Positions 1-7,984 are shown, counted from the first letter of the stretch. The stretch: DNA of 15,582 nucleotides from an uncultured Treponema sp. (GCA_945833725.1 CAMAFU010000019.1:1-15582); one strand, 5' to 3'. Notes: generated from the sequence alone by a model not told the origin. Translations and numbers: made by a program.

Positions 1-110
1 CCCCGCGAAGCGTCCGGCTTTGCCGGATGAAGCGATTAGCGGAAGGGCGGATAGCGCGGCCCGGAATGAAGGTGAGCAAATTTTTGCGAACTGAATGGAG
101 GGACACAGCC
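1..110. repeat. GC-rich intergenic repeat R1
   Basis: GC-rich block in an otherwise AT-rich genome. It holds a perfect small hairpin (TCCGGC-TTT-GCCGGA, 13-27), the string AGCGATTAGCGG, and the 10-mer GGAAGGGCGG (41-50), which recurs exactly at 9623-9632 and nearly so on the minus strand at 11629-11619. It lies upstream of feoAB and has no coding capacity I can support. The left boundary is cut by the window edge. It is probably one copy of a dispersed modular intergenic repeat. Confidence 0.55.
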
Positions 111-144
111 ATATTTTAAAAATTTTATTTTTCTGGAGGGAAAT

Positions 145-2481
145 ATGACTCTTAACGAACTTTTGCCTGGTGAAAACTGTGTTGTTCTTGAAGTAGGGGG
201 AACCGGTTCTTTAAGGCAGCATTTTCTTGATATGGGGCTTATTCCCGGTGTTGAAATTTCTGTAGTAAAATTTGCGCCTTTGGGTGATCCTATGGAAATT
301 CAGCTTCATGGTTATGAACTGACTTTGCGCCTTGATGAAGGGGCTGAAATTGTTGTAAAGAAAATTCCTGCGCTGTCCAGAAAAACAAATGATGAAAATG
401 TGTTTGCAGTTGAAAATCCTTTTTTGTTTCATCCGGGGTTGGGGGAAGACGGTAAATATCACCTTAAAACAGACGGCGAATGCACTAATGACGGTAAAAA
501 ACTTACTTTTGCTCTTGTTGGAAACCAAAATTGCGGAAAAACAACGCTTTTTAACAGGCTTACCGGTTCTAATCAGCATGTGGGAAACTTTCCTGGCGTT
601 ACTGTTGATAAAAAGGCCGGCGTAATAAAAGGTCATCCTGAGGCTGTTGTAATTGACCTTCCCGGTATTTATTCCATGTCGCCTTATTCCAGCGAAGAAA
701 TTGTTTCAAGAAATTTTGTTATTGATGAAAAGCCTGATGCAATTATAAATATTGTTGATGCCACAAATATTGAAAGAAACCTTTATCTGACAATGCAGCT
801 TTTAGAAATGAATGTTCCTGTTGTTGTTGCCTTGAACATGATGGATGAACTGATGAACAATAACGGCGTAATTGACATTAACGGTCTTGAAAAACTTCTT
901 GGCGTTCCTGTTGTTCCTGTGTCCGCAGTAAAAAATCAGGGGGTGCAGGAACTTATAAATCATGCTGTTCATATTGCAAGGTATGGAGAAAAACCTGTGG
1001 AACAGGATTATTGCCGGGAAGAAGACTATAATGGTGCCATTCACCGGGGAATTCATGGGGTGGCGGGAATTATTGCCCATCATTGTGAAAAAAATGGTCT
1101 GCCTGTAAGGTTTTCGGCGGCTAAAATGATTGAAGGGGACAGGTTGATTCAGGAAAAACTTTCTCTGGATGAAAACGAAAAGGAAATGATTGAGCATGCC
1201 GTAATTCAGATGGAAAAAGAAACTGGAATGGACAGGTGTGCTGCCATTGCCGGAATGAGGTTTGACTTTATTGAAAGAATATGCAGAAAAACCGTAAAAA
1301 AACCGGAAATTTCCAGGGAGAGAAGGCGTTCGGAAAAAATTGACAGAATTCTCACGGGCAAGTGGACTGCAATTCCCTGCTTTGCTGCCATAATGGCCGG
1401 TGTTTTTTTTCTTACCTTTAATGTGATAGGTAGTTTTTTGCAGGAAATTCTTGCCCGGTGGATTGATTCTTTTGCTCAGTTTGCAGACAGCGGACTTTCT
1501 GCTTTAGGGGTGAATCCTAATGTAAAAAGTCTTGTAACGGACGGTATTATTCAGGGGGTAGGAAGCGTTTTAAGTTTTCTTCCTGTTATAATTACGCTTT
1601 TTTTCTTTCTTTCCCTTATGGAAGACAGCGGTTATATTGCCAGAGTTGCATTTTTTATGGATAAGCTTTTGCGGAAAATAGGCCTTTCTGGAAGAAGTAT
1701 TGTTCCTCTTCTTATTGGTTTTGGCTGTACTGTTCCTGCTGTAATGGCTACAAGAATTCTGCCCAGCCGCCGGGACAGAAGAATGACGATTCTGCTTACG
1801 CCTTTTATGAGCTGTTCGGCAAAACTGCCTGTTTATTCGTTTTTTGTAAGTGCGTTTTTTCCGGGAAAGGGTGGGCTTATAATGACTGGTCTTTATTTTC
1901 TTGGAATTTTAATGGGAATTATTACGGCCTTTGTTTTTAAGTCTACCTTATTTAAAGGAGAAGCTGTTCCCTTTGTAATGGAATTGCCTGATTACCGTTT
2001 TCCCGGTCTTAAAAATACGGCTCTTCTTTTGTGGGATAAGGCAAAGGATTTTTTAACAAGGGCGTTTACCGTAATTCTTGTGGCATCTGTTGCCCTTTGG
2101 TTTTTGCAAAGATTTGACCTGAGGTTGAATCCTGTTGATGATTCTTCAAAAAGCATTATGGCTTTTTTGTCGTCGGTACTTGTTCCGTTGTTTAAACCTG
2201 TAGGACTGGGAGACTGGCGGATTATTACTTCTCTTTTAACGGGAGTTCTGGCAAAAGAAACTGTTGTGTCTTCAATGGCACTCCTTTTTGGAAGTGAACT
2301 TTCGATGGTTGTTAATACTTCTGCGGCTGCTTCCCTTTTAGTATTTTCTCTTTTGTATTCTCCATGTGTTGCTGCCGTTGCATCCATAAAACGGGAACTT
2401 GGGGTAAAGTGGGCTATGCAGGTTGTGGTTTTTCAGTGTGTTCTTGCCTGGGCTGCTGCTTTTTTTGTTCATTTGATTTAA
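145..2481 (+). CDS. feoB: FeoA-FeoB fusion ferrous iron transporter
   Basis: Inner-membrane Fe(II) importer of 778 residues. Residues 1-75 form a FeoA-type SH3-like domain. A short linker leads into the FeoB G domain: G1 GNQNCGKT (126-133), G2 GVTVD (151-155), G3 DLPG (171-174), G4 NMMD (231-234) and a G5-like VSA near 259-261. A helical GDI-like segment follows to about residue 390, then the polytopic core with the Gate motifs GFGCTVPA (525-532) and MSCSAKLP (555-562). FeoA and FeoB are usually separate genes; here they are one chain. The usual proline of G1 (GNPNxGKT) is glutamine. The ATG follows a strong Shine-Dalgarno GGAGGG (135-140). No convincing Fur box or promoter was seen. No FeoC-like gene follows. 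Confidence 0.96.
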   Translation: MTLNELLPGENCVVLEVGGTGSLRQHFLDMGLIPGVEISVVKFAPLGDPMEIQLHGYELTLRLDEGAEIVVKKIPALSRKTNDENVFAVENPFLFHPGLGEDGKYHLKTDGECTNDGKKLTFALVGNQNCGKTTLFNRLTGSNQHVGNFPGVTVDKKAGVIKGHPEAVVIDLPGIYSMSPYSSEEIVSRNFVIDEKPDAIINIVDATNIERNLYLTMQLLEMNVPVVVALNMMDELMNNNGVIDINGLEKLLGVPVVPVSAVKNQGVQELINHAVHIARYGEKPVEQDYCREEDYNGAIHRGIHGVAGIIAHHCEKNGLPVRFSAAKMIEGDRLIQEKLSLDENEKEMIEHAVIQMEKETGMDRCAAIAGMRFDFIERICRKTVKKPEISRERRRSEKIDRILTGKWTAIPCFAAIMAGVFFLTFNVIGSFLQEILARWIDSFAQFADSGLSALGVNPNVKSLVTDGIIQGVGSVLSFLPVIITLFFFLSLMEDSGYIARVAFFMDKLLRKIGLSGRSIVPLLIGFGCTVPAVMATRILPSRRDRRMTILLTPFMSCSAKLPVYSFFVSAFFPGKGGLIMTGLYFLGILMGIITAFVFKSTLFKGEAVPFVMELPDYRFPGLKNTALLLWDKAKDFLTRAFTVILVASVALWFLQRFDLRLNPVDDSSKSIMAFLSSVLVPLFKPVGLGDWRIITSLLTGVLAKETVVSSMALLFGSELSMVVNTSAAASLLVFSLLYSPCVAAVASIKRELGVKWAMQVVVFQCVLAWAAAFFVHLI

Positions 2482-2510
2482 GGTTTATCACAAACTTTGA
2501 AAACGGCTGA

Positions 2511-2541
2511 GTCAAGGCCCTGAGCGATAGCGTGCCTTGAC
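2511..2541 (+). repeat. Intergenic hairpin R2
   Basis: Perfect 8-bp inverted repeat GTCAAGGC (2511-2518) / GCCTTGAC (2534-2541) around a 15-nt loop containing CTGAGCGATAGCG. A T-run starts 9 nt after the stem (2550-2555), so it could terminate feoAB transcription, though this is not canonical. The loop resembles those of the hairpins at 4508-4533 (minus orientation) and 8671-8698. Confidence 0.6.
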
Positions 2542-2564
2542 CAGACGTATTTTTTAATTCCGTG

Positions 2565-2594
2565 TTGAGAAAAACTCTCTTTAAGTGATATATT
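2565..2594 (+). promoter_or_regulatory. Promoter of MATE gene (leaderless arrangement)
   Basis: TTGAGA (2565-2570), 18-nt spacer, TATATT (2589-2594), with TGA directly before the -10 (extended -10). Six T residues separate the -10 from the GTG start codon, so transcription should begin at or next to the start codon. Confidence 0.5.
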
Positions 2595-2600
2595 TTTTTT

Positions 2601-3977
2601 GTGAAGAACAGTTCCTTTGATTTGGCCGGCATTCTTGAAGCAGAAGGTCAAATTTCTACAAAAAAAATGATGCGGTATGTTTTTTCCCTTAGCCTTCCCG
2701 GTATGCTGGCACAGGTTTCTTCAATATTGATGCAGTATATTGATTCCAGTATGGTTGGGGCTTTAGGTGCCGGAAGTTCTGCAAGTATTGGTCTTGTGCT
2801 GCCCGGAACATGGGTTTTAGGCAGCCTTTTGCGTTCCTGTGGAATTGGGTTTACTGTTCAGACTGCCCATTGCATTGGGGCCGGCGAAAAATTTAAGGCA
2901 AAAAGGATTTTATTCAACGGCCTTTTTACATGTGTTTTTTTTAGCCTTATTCTTGCGCTGATTGCTTCGTCCATAAGTTTTTTTCTTCCCTCCTGGCTTG
3001 GAAGTCCCAAAGATCTTCAAAATGAAGCATCGTGGTATTTTTTGATTTTTTCTGCATCATCGCCCTTTTTTGCGTTAATTGATTTTTTTACAGGGATGAA
3101 CCAGTGCAGCGGAAATATGAAAATCCCAGGAATTTTAAACGGGGCAATGTGTTTTCTCGACATATTGTTCAACTGGTTTTTTATTTACAGATGTAATTTA
3201 GGTGTAAAAGGTGCGGCTTTAGGGTCTGTATGTGCCGTATTTTTAACATCTGCTGTTATGGCAGTTTATACATTTTTTTTCTCCAATGTATTTAAGTTTG
3301 AAAAGAATATTCGTTTGGATATAAAGAAAAACTGGAAACCAGATTTTCCGTGCATAAAAAGTGCCATGGTTACATCGTTTCCCGTTGCAGTGGAAAGTAC
3401 GGCTTTTTCCGGTGCTCTTGTGGCTGTAACGAAAATAATTGCGCCTTTGGGAGCTGTAAGTCTGGCTGCCAATTCTTTTGCAACAACGGCAGAAAGTTTG
3501 TGTTATATGCCTGTGTATGGAATTCAGGAAGCGGCGGCAGCTTTAACGGGGCAGAGTTACGGGGCAAAAAGAAATAATCTTGTTAAGGGATTTTCCGCAA
3601 TTACTGTAATGTATGGTGCATTTTTTATGGCATTTACAGGAATCGTAATGTATTTTTTGTGTCCAGTCGTATTTCGTTTTATTACGCCGGATATTCAGAT
3701 TCAGCAGCTTGCTGTAGAAATTCTTAGAATTGAACTTTTTGCCGAACCTTTTTTCGGGTGCAGCATTGTTGCGGCAGGAGCTTTAAGGGGAAAGGGAGAT
3801 ACTTTAGTTCCCGGAATAATGAACCTTTTCAGCCTTTGGGTTGTCCGCATAGGATTAAGTCTTCTGCTTGTTGAAAAATATGCTCTTAAAGGAATATGGA
3901 TTGCAATGGCTGTAGAACTTACTTTCCGGGGGATTATTCTTGTTTTAAGGCTTGCTGTAAGTTCTGGAAAAAACTAG
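2601..3977 (+). CDS. MATE-family multidrug/cation efflux transporter
   Basis: A 458-residue polytopic inner-membrane protein with about 12 hydrophobic segments in two halves, typical of MATE (MatE/NorM/DinF-type) antiporters that expel drugs or metabolites using Na+ or H+. Family signs are the N-terminal SLPGMLAQVSSILMQYIDS with the following MVGALG, and a second-half repeat with GQSYGAK and the GALRGKGDTLVPG region. The start is GTG at 2601; no Shine-Dalgarno precedes it, and the promoter is close enough for a leaderless mRNA. An internal ATG at 2667 is the alternative start but also lacks a Shine-Dalgarno. The gene converges on rnhA; the two stop codons are the two strands of one CTAG. The substrate cannot be told from the sequence. 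Confidence 0.92.
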   Translation: MKNSSFDLAGILEAEGQISTKKMMRYVFSLSLPGMLAQVSSILMQYIDSSMVGALGAGSSASIGLVLPGTWVLGSLLRSCGIGFTVQTAHCIGAGEKFKAKRILFNGLFTCVFFSLILALIASSISFFLPSWLGSPKDLQNEASWYFLIFSASSPFFALIDFFTGMNQCSGNMKIPGILNGAMCFLDILFNWFFIYRCNLGVKGAALGSVCAVFLTSAVMAVYTFFFSNVFKFEKNIRLDIKKNWKPDFPCIKSAMVTSFPVAVESTAFSGALVAVTKIIAPLGAVSLAANSFATTAESLCYMPVYGIQEAAAALTGQSYGAKRNNLVKGFSAITVMYGAFFMAFTGIVMYFLCPVVFRFITPDIQIQQLAVEILRIELFAEPFFGCSIVAAGALRGKGDTLVPGIMNLFSLWVVRIGLSLLLVEKYALKGIWIAMAVELTFRGIILVLRLAVSSGKN

Positions 3978-4423
3978 CGGTGAAGGGCAATTTCTTTCTG
4001 GCACAAACTGTCGCATAACTCGTTGTATTCTATGCCGGCGTGTCCTTTTACCCAATTCCATTCTACATTCATGGACATGTTAAGTTCATCAAGCTGCATC
4101 CAGAGTTCCTTGTTTTTTACAGGTTTTTTGTCTGCAGTAATCCAGCCTTTGTTTTTCCAGCTGAAAATCCATTTTGTAATGCCGTTTTTAACATACTGGC
4201 TGTCGATGTTTACTTCCACTGGAATGTCGCTTAGTGAAGGTGTTTTTTTTATGTGTGAAAGGGCGGCAATAGCAGCTGTAAGTTCCATTCTGTTGTTTGT
4301 AGTAAGTTTTTCGCCGCCAGAAAGCTGAAGGGGAGTTTTATCTGCAATAATAACGCAGGCCCAGCCCCCGGGACCTGGATTACCAGAACATCCGCCGTCT
4401 GTGTAAACAGTAATTTTTTCCAT
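3974..4423 (-). CDS. rnhA: Ribonuclease HI
   Basis: A 149-residue cytosolic endonuclease that cleaves the RNA strand of RNA-DNA hybrids (primers, R-loops). The full catalytic set is visible: D9 in YTDGG, E47 in RMELTAA, D74 in NIDSQYVKNGI, H128 in VKGHAG and D138 in ELCDSL. The length matches the E. coli enzyme (155), and the basic WKNKGW segment near residues 89-94 corresponds to the substrate-binding handle region. The ATG at 4423 is directly before the first beta strand, so the start is secure, yet no Shine-Dalgarno is present; the -10 box ends 9 nt upstream. Its stop codon overlaps that of the convergent MATE gene. Confidence 0.97.
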   Translation of the reverse strand: MEKITVYTDGGCSGNPGPGGWACVIIADKTPLQLSGGEKLTTNNRMELTAAIAALSHIKKTPSLSDIPVEVNIDSQYVKNGITKWIFSWKNKGWITADKKPVKNKELWMQLDELNMSMNVEWNWVKGHAGIEYNELCDSLCQKEIALHR

Positions 4424-4432
4424 AATGTCGAA

Positions 4433-4461
4433 ATTTTATCAGATTTTTTTTAGAAAATACA
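4433..4461 (-). promoter_or_regulatory. Promoter of rnhA (near-leaderless)
   Basis: Read on the minus strand: a weak TGTATT (4461-4456), 17-nt spacer, TAAAAT (4438-4433) preceded by TGA (extended -10), then 9 nt to the ATG. The predicted leader is about 2-3 nt. Confidence 0.4.
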
Positions 4462-4468
4462 GTATGGA

Positions 4469-4555
4469 CAGGGCTTTTCGCATTATAAAAAATATAATTT
4501 TAATCAGGGGCTTCCAGTCGCGACGGTCAGCCCTTTTTTAATGCGGAAATCCCTG
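4469..4555. repeat. Palindromic intergenic element R3
   Basis: Two 17-bp arms (4469-4485 and 4539-4555) are inverted copies with 15/17 matches. Between them lies an inner hairpin, GGGCT (4508-4512) / AGCCC (4529-4533), whose 16-nt loop contains the palindrome GTCGCGAC. T6 follows the inner stem on the plus strand (4534-4539), so it may act as a terminator for read-through from the MATE gene. On the minus strand, 4530-4515 matches the repeat at 8680-8695 in 14 of 16 positions. The element sits in the divergent gap between rnhA and pth. Confidence 0.6.
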
Positions 4556-4563
4556 CACTTTGT

Positions 4564-4592
4564 TTGCGGCGGTGGGGAAAAAACTGTATAAT
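4564..4592 (+). promoter_or_regulatory. Promoter of pth (leaderless arrangement)
   Basis: TTGCGG (4564-4569), 17-nt spacer, perfect TATAAT (4587-4592). Eight nt then separate the -10 from the ATG at 4601, giving a predicted leader of about 1-2 nt. Confidence 0.6.
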
Positions 4593-4600
4593 TCTACTTT

Positions 4601-5263
4601 ATGATAAAACTTGTAGCATTTTTAGGAAATTACGGGGCTGAGTACGAAAAAAACCGCCATAATGCGGCGTGGATTTTTGCTTCTCAACTTCCCTTTTACG
4701 AAAAACTTGTATGGCAGAAAAAATTTAAAGGTGAATATGCTGTGGCAGAAACATCTCTGCTGGCAGAATGGTTCAGTGAAACAAAAATCCATGCAAAAAA
4801 AGACGGTTCTGCTCCCATAGTGCCTGACGGTGCCAGCGATAAAATCTATTTTTTAAAGCCCTATACTTACATGAACCTTAGCGGAGAGTCTTTAGGTGAA
4901 ATTTCCCGGTTTTTTAAAATTCTTCCAGAGCAGATTCTTGTTGTTCATGATGAACTGGAATTGCCTTTGGGAACAGTAAGTTTAAAATGGAGCGGAGGAT
5001 TGGGCGGACATAACGGGTTGCGTTCAATAAAATCTGTGTTTGGTACGGCAGATTTCTGGAGGCTTCGTATAGGTTTAACAAAACCTGCAGATAAAAATAT
5101 TGCCGATTATGTGCTTTCTAATTTTACCGAAGACGAACAGATTGTACTTGCTCAGGAGTTTTCCTCTGTAAATACGCTGCTTGCCAAAATTATTCTTTCC
5201 AATGATGAAGGTCTTCAGAAACTTTTGCAGGGATGGAGTAAAAAACACCTTGCAGACCTATAA
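4601..5263 (+). CDS. pth: Peptidyl-tRNA hydrolase
   Basis: A 220-residue cytosolic esterase that releases tRNA from drop-off peptidyl-tRNA. Landmarks equivalent to the E. coli active site are present: N10 and the catalytic H20 in RHNAAW, N92 in YMNLSGES, D117 in VVHDELELP and N138 in GGHNGLRS. The usual GNPG loop is GNYG here. At 220 residues it is longer than the common 190-195; the extra length lies mainly between about residues 52 and 80, before the YFLKPYTYMN strand. The ATG begins directly at the first beta strand and has no Shine-Dalgarno. It forms a single-gene unit, with the prs promoter starting at its 3' end. Confidence 0.96.
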   Translation: MIKLVAFLGNYGAEYEKNRHNAAWIFASQLPFYEKLVWQKKFKGEYAVAETSLLAEWFSETKIHAKKDGSAPIVPDGASDKIYFLKPYTYMNLSGESLGEISRFFKILPEQILVVHDELELPLGTVSLKWSGGLGGHNGLRSIKSVFGTADFWRLRIGLTKPADKNIADYVLSNFTEDEQIVLAQEFSSVNTLLAKIILSNDEGLQKLLQGWSKKHLADL

Positions 5264-5292
5264 TTGACCTTCATTTTTTTAAGTGCTAGTAT
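5264..5292 (+). promoter_or_regulatory. Strong promoter of prs operon
   Basis: TTGACC (5264-5269), 17-nt spacer, TAGTAT (5287-5292) with an extended-10 TG at 5284-5285. The predicted transcription start is near 5299, leaving a leader of about 150 nt before prs. The -35 overlaps the final bases before and after the pth stop region. Confidence 0.65.
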
Positions 5293-5298
5293 TATGAA

Positions 5299-5449
5299 CA
5301 CCTCTAAAAATCAGTTAAATGAGTTTTTGGAAGTGCCTTGGGGAGTTAAGCTGTTGTAATGGCACGGCTTAAAATGCCCGTTTTTAGAGTTACCTGAAAT
5401 TTTTTCAAGGTTCCCTTATTTCATTCTTTAATTTTAAGGGGTTTTTAAA
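5299..5449 (+). promoter_or_regulatory. Structured 5' leader of prs, possible cis-regulatory RNA
   Basis: The segment CTCTAAAAA (5302-5310) can pair perfectly with TTTTTAGAG (5381-5389). It can instead pair, as part of 5299-5310, with 5324-5335 (11 of 12 pairs, one G-U); the two pairings are mutually exclusive. Near the gene, CCCTTA (5413-5418) can pair with TAAGGG (5435-5440), which contains the Shine-Dalgarno AAGGGG (5436-5441, 8 nt before the ATG), and T5 follows. I do not recognise a known riboswitch class. The structure was judged by eye. Confidence 0.4.
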
Positions 5450-6712
5450 ATGCCTTATTCTGAGCCGACTAATCTTGGAGTTATTGCCTGTCCTGGTGGA
5501 GCTGCTTTTGCAGAAGAAGTTGTTACGCATCTGCGCCATATGTATAAACATCGTTTTTCTTTAAAGAATGATGTAATTGCAAAGCGCTATAATCTTGATA
5601 AAGACAAATTGATTCAGGATATTAACTATCGCAACGATATGGTTACATCGGATCTTGTAGTTCGCGGTGCAGTAGACAGATACCGGGCCCCTAGTTTTAA
5701 AATCAACACACAGTTTACATGGTTTGCCAACGGAGAAATTAAAGCAGAGCTTTTTGATTCTGTCCGCGGAAAAGACATTTATATTTTTCAGGATGTAGAA
5801 AATCACACGCCTATCGAAATGAACGGCGGTAAAAATATTGTAAATTTCAGTGTTAACGATCATGTTATGACACTTCTTGTTACAATCGATGCTGTTCAAC
5901 AGGCTGGGGCTGCTTCCATAAATCTTGTTGTTCCGGCTTTTCCTTATAGCCGCCAGCATAAAAAGAAGGGGCGGGAAGGTCTTACAGCAGCTCTTCTGTC
6001 TCATATTTACGAACTTAAAGGTGTTAAGCGCGTAATTACTCTGGATATTCACTCCAGAGAAATTGTAAATGCCTTTAATACTACCCATCTGGAAAATCTG
6101 CATGCTTCTTACCAGGTTATAAGGGAATTAACAAAAGTTGTTAATCTTTCGGGACCGGAAAAAGAAGATTTAGTTGTTGTTTCTCCAGATACAGGAGCTA
6201 TCGACAGAAATAAATTTTACGCTACAGGTTTAAAAGTTCCTCTCGCCATGATATACAAAGAAAGGGATTATTCTGTTGTTACTCAGGATGCAAAACAGAC
6301 AAACATAAAAAGCGTAAAACTTTTAGGCGATGTTAAAGGAAAAGTTGCATTTCTTGCTGATGATATGCTTGGAACAGGTGGAACTCTTCTTAAAGCAATG
6401 CAGTTTTTGCAGGAACAGGGCGCAACAAAGGTTATTGCCGCTATTTCCCTTCCATTCTTTACCGGCAATGCTGTTGAACTTTTTGATGAAGCCTATAAAA
6501 ACGGTCAGTTCTACAGAATAATCGGAACAAATGCAGTTTATCACCCGGAATTAAAAGACAAAGAATGGTTTATCAGTACAAATGTTTCCGGATTGTTTGC
6601 CAATGTAATAATGCGGATTCACCACAATCAGAGTTTAAGCGATTTGCTGGATAATCGTACTATTATTGACAGACTTATTAAAAAAGAAGATTTACAGGAT
6701 ACTGACAAATAA
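5450..6712 (+). CDS. prs: Ribose-phosphate pyrophosphokinase (PRPP synthetase), long form
   Basis: Makes PRPP from ribose 5-phosphate and ATP for purine, pyrimidine, NAD, His and Trp synthesis; cytosolic. Motifs: FANGE (92-96, for the usual FSDGE), VRGKDIYI (105-112), PAFPYSRQ (162-169) with a basic flexible loop after it, DIHS (199-202), SPDTGAIDR (245-253), YKERD (269-273) and the PRPP-binding loop ADDMLGTGGTL (303-313). At 420 residues it is about 100 longer than classic Prs; the extra length is an insertion at about 35-88, smaller insertions, and a C-terminal tail of about 40 residues. The start is ATG with the Shine-Dalgarno AAGGGG. It leads an operon with the FGGY kinase 3 nt downstream. 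The motifs look catalytically intact. Confidence 0.93.
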   Translation: MPYSEPTNLGVIACPGGAAFAEEVVTHLRHMYKHRFSLKNDVIAKRYNLDKDKLIQDINYRNDMVTSDLVVRGAVDRYRAPSFKINTQFTWFANGEIKAELFDSVRGKDIYIFQDVENHTPIEMNGGKNIVNFSVNDHVMTLLVTIDAVQQAGAASINLVVPAFPYSRQHKKKGREGLTAALLSHIYELKGVKRVITLDIHSREIVNAFNTTHLENLHASYQVIRELTKVVNLSGPEKEDLVVVSPDTGAIDRNKFYATGLKVPLAMIYKERDYSVVTQDAKQTNIKSVKLLGDVKGKVAFLADDMLGTGGTLLKAMQFLQEQGATKVIAAISLPFFTGNAVELFDEAYKNGQFYRIIGTNAVYHPELKDKEWFISTNVSGLFANVIMRIHHNQSLSDLLDNRTIIDRLIKKEDLQDTDK

Positions 6713-6715
6713 AAA

Positions 6716-7984
6716 ATGCAAATGAAAGATGCAGTTTTATGTGTTGATATTGGAACATCCTCTTTAAAAGCTGCCTATATGGCCGACAGCCCGAAAAGTA
6801 TTGCCTATGCCCGTTATACTTTTACAGAAAAACAGCCTTCAAAAATCGCTTCTGAATGGATTATTGCCTTAAAAAGTTGCCTTGAAGAATTAAAACAGAA
6901 AGCTCCAGATACAGGAATTGAAGCTGTTTGTATTTCCGGGAATGGTCCTACTGTTGTAAGTGAAGATGGAACAACCCTTATGTGGTACGAAAATCCTGCC
7001 ACAACAGTAAAAAATACAAAATCTCTCTTTCTTCCAAGACTTGACGGTTTTAGAAAACTCTATCAAAACCAATGGTACGAAAGTCCGCATATTTTTTCAG
7101 GACCGGAATATTTAATTTATCTGCTTACAGGAACACCACTTACAATTCTGCCGGAAGAGCGCTATCTGGAATACTACTGGACAGAAAGTGAACTTAAGGA
7201 ACAGGGGTTTTCCAAGGAAGAATCTAAAAAATTACCGCCTTTTGTAAAACCTGGCAGTCTTGCCGGAAAAATTACCGAAAAAGCAGCGTTGCAGACAGGC
7301 CTTTTGGAAGGGACTTTAGTTTTCTGTGGCGGTCCTGATTTTATCGTAGCCCTTTTAGGTACCGACACTTTAGAAACTGGTCGAATGTGCGACAGAAGCG
7401 GTTCCAGCGAGGGCATAAATCTTTGTACTCCAGTACCTATTGAAGGAAGTTCTATCCGTACTCTGCCTTCAATAATTCCAGGAATGTGGAACGCAGGTAT
7501 TATTATTCCTGATACTGGCCGTCGTTTTGCAATTTACAAAGAAAAGGTAGAGTCTATTATTGGACAGAAAATTACGCATAAAAATCTTGTAGCACAAATT
7601 GTAAATTGCAATGCAGAAGACAGCATCTCTTTGCTTACTCCAGAACTTCGCAGCGAGGGAATGACTGTAATTCATGATGTAACCCATCAGCTTTGGGCAG
7701 CTGTAAATATTTTAAAATCGGCTTGCCAGAAAGCAGGAATTCCAGAACCCGACTGTATGACAATTACCGGCGGACAGGCTTTAAACGAAATATGGACTCA
7801 GGTAAAGTGCAATGCACTGTGTCTGCCTATAAGCGTTACCGAGTGCGTAGATGCTGAGCTGGTAGGCGATAATATTCTTACAAGGGTTACGCTGGGATAT
7901 TACGATTCTCTGGAAGAAGCTGCTTTTTGCCTTGTAAAAAAGGCCCGCGTTTATATGCCGGAAACTCCTGCCGACCGGCGGTAA
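6716..7984 (+). CDS. FGGY-family carbohydrate kinase, divergent
   Basis: A 422-residue cytosolic protein of the ASKHA fold, shorter than the usual 480-520 of xylulokinase or glycerol kinase. Seen: the phosphate-1 loop DIGTSSLKA (11-19), GGPDF (205-209) with D208 as the likely catalytic base, and the adenosine-loop motif ITGGQALNE (350-358). The N-terminal sugar-contacting motif WxDxR, common in the family, reads WYENPA here (90-95), so both the Asp and the Arg are missing and the substrate may be unusual. It starts 3 nt after prs; a second ATG at 6722 is an alternative start. No strong Shine-Dalgarno is present, so translational coupling is likely. The context suggests a pentose or polyol phosphate linked to the PRPP or nucleotide pool, which is inference. 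Confidence 0.82.
   Translation: MQMKDAVLCVDIGTSSLKAAYMADSPKSIAYARYTFTEKQPSKIASEWIIALKSCLEELKQKAPDTGIEAVCISGNGPTVVSEDGTTLMWYENPATTVKNTKSLFLPRLDGFRKLYQNQWYESPHIFSGPEYLIYLLTGTPLTILPEERYLEYYWTESELKEQGFSKEESKKLPPFVKPGSLAGKITEKAALQTGLLEGTLVFCGGPDFIVALLGTDTLETGRMCDRSGSSEGINLCTPVPIEGSSIRTLPSIIPGMWNAGIIIPDTGRRFAIYKEKVESIIGQKITHKNLVAQIVNCNAEDSISLLTPELRSEGMTVIHDVTHQLWAAVNILKSACQKAGIPEPDCMTITGGQALNEIWTQVKCNALCLPISVTECVDAELVGDNILTRVTLGYYDSLEEAAFCLVKKARVYMPETPADRR

Noticed and set aside
3266..3577. Overlapping frames within the MATE gene on both strands
   Set aside because: Frame shadows of a clearly conserved transporter gene.
5333..5372. H-type pseudoknot in the prs leader (GTGCC/GGCAC with TTAAGCT/GGCTTAA)
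   Set aside because: The two 3' strands abut with no loop to span stem 1, so both helices together are sterically doubtful; they are more likely alternatives.
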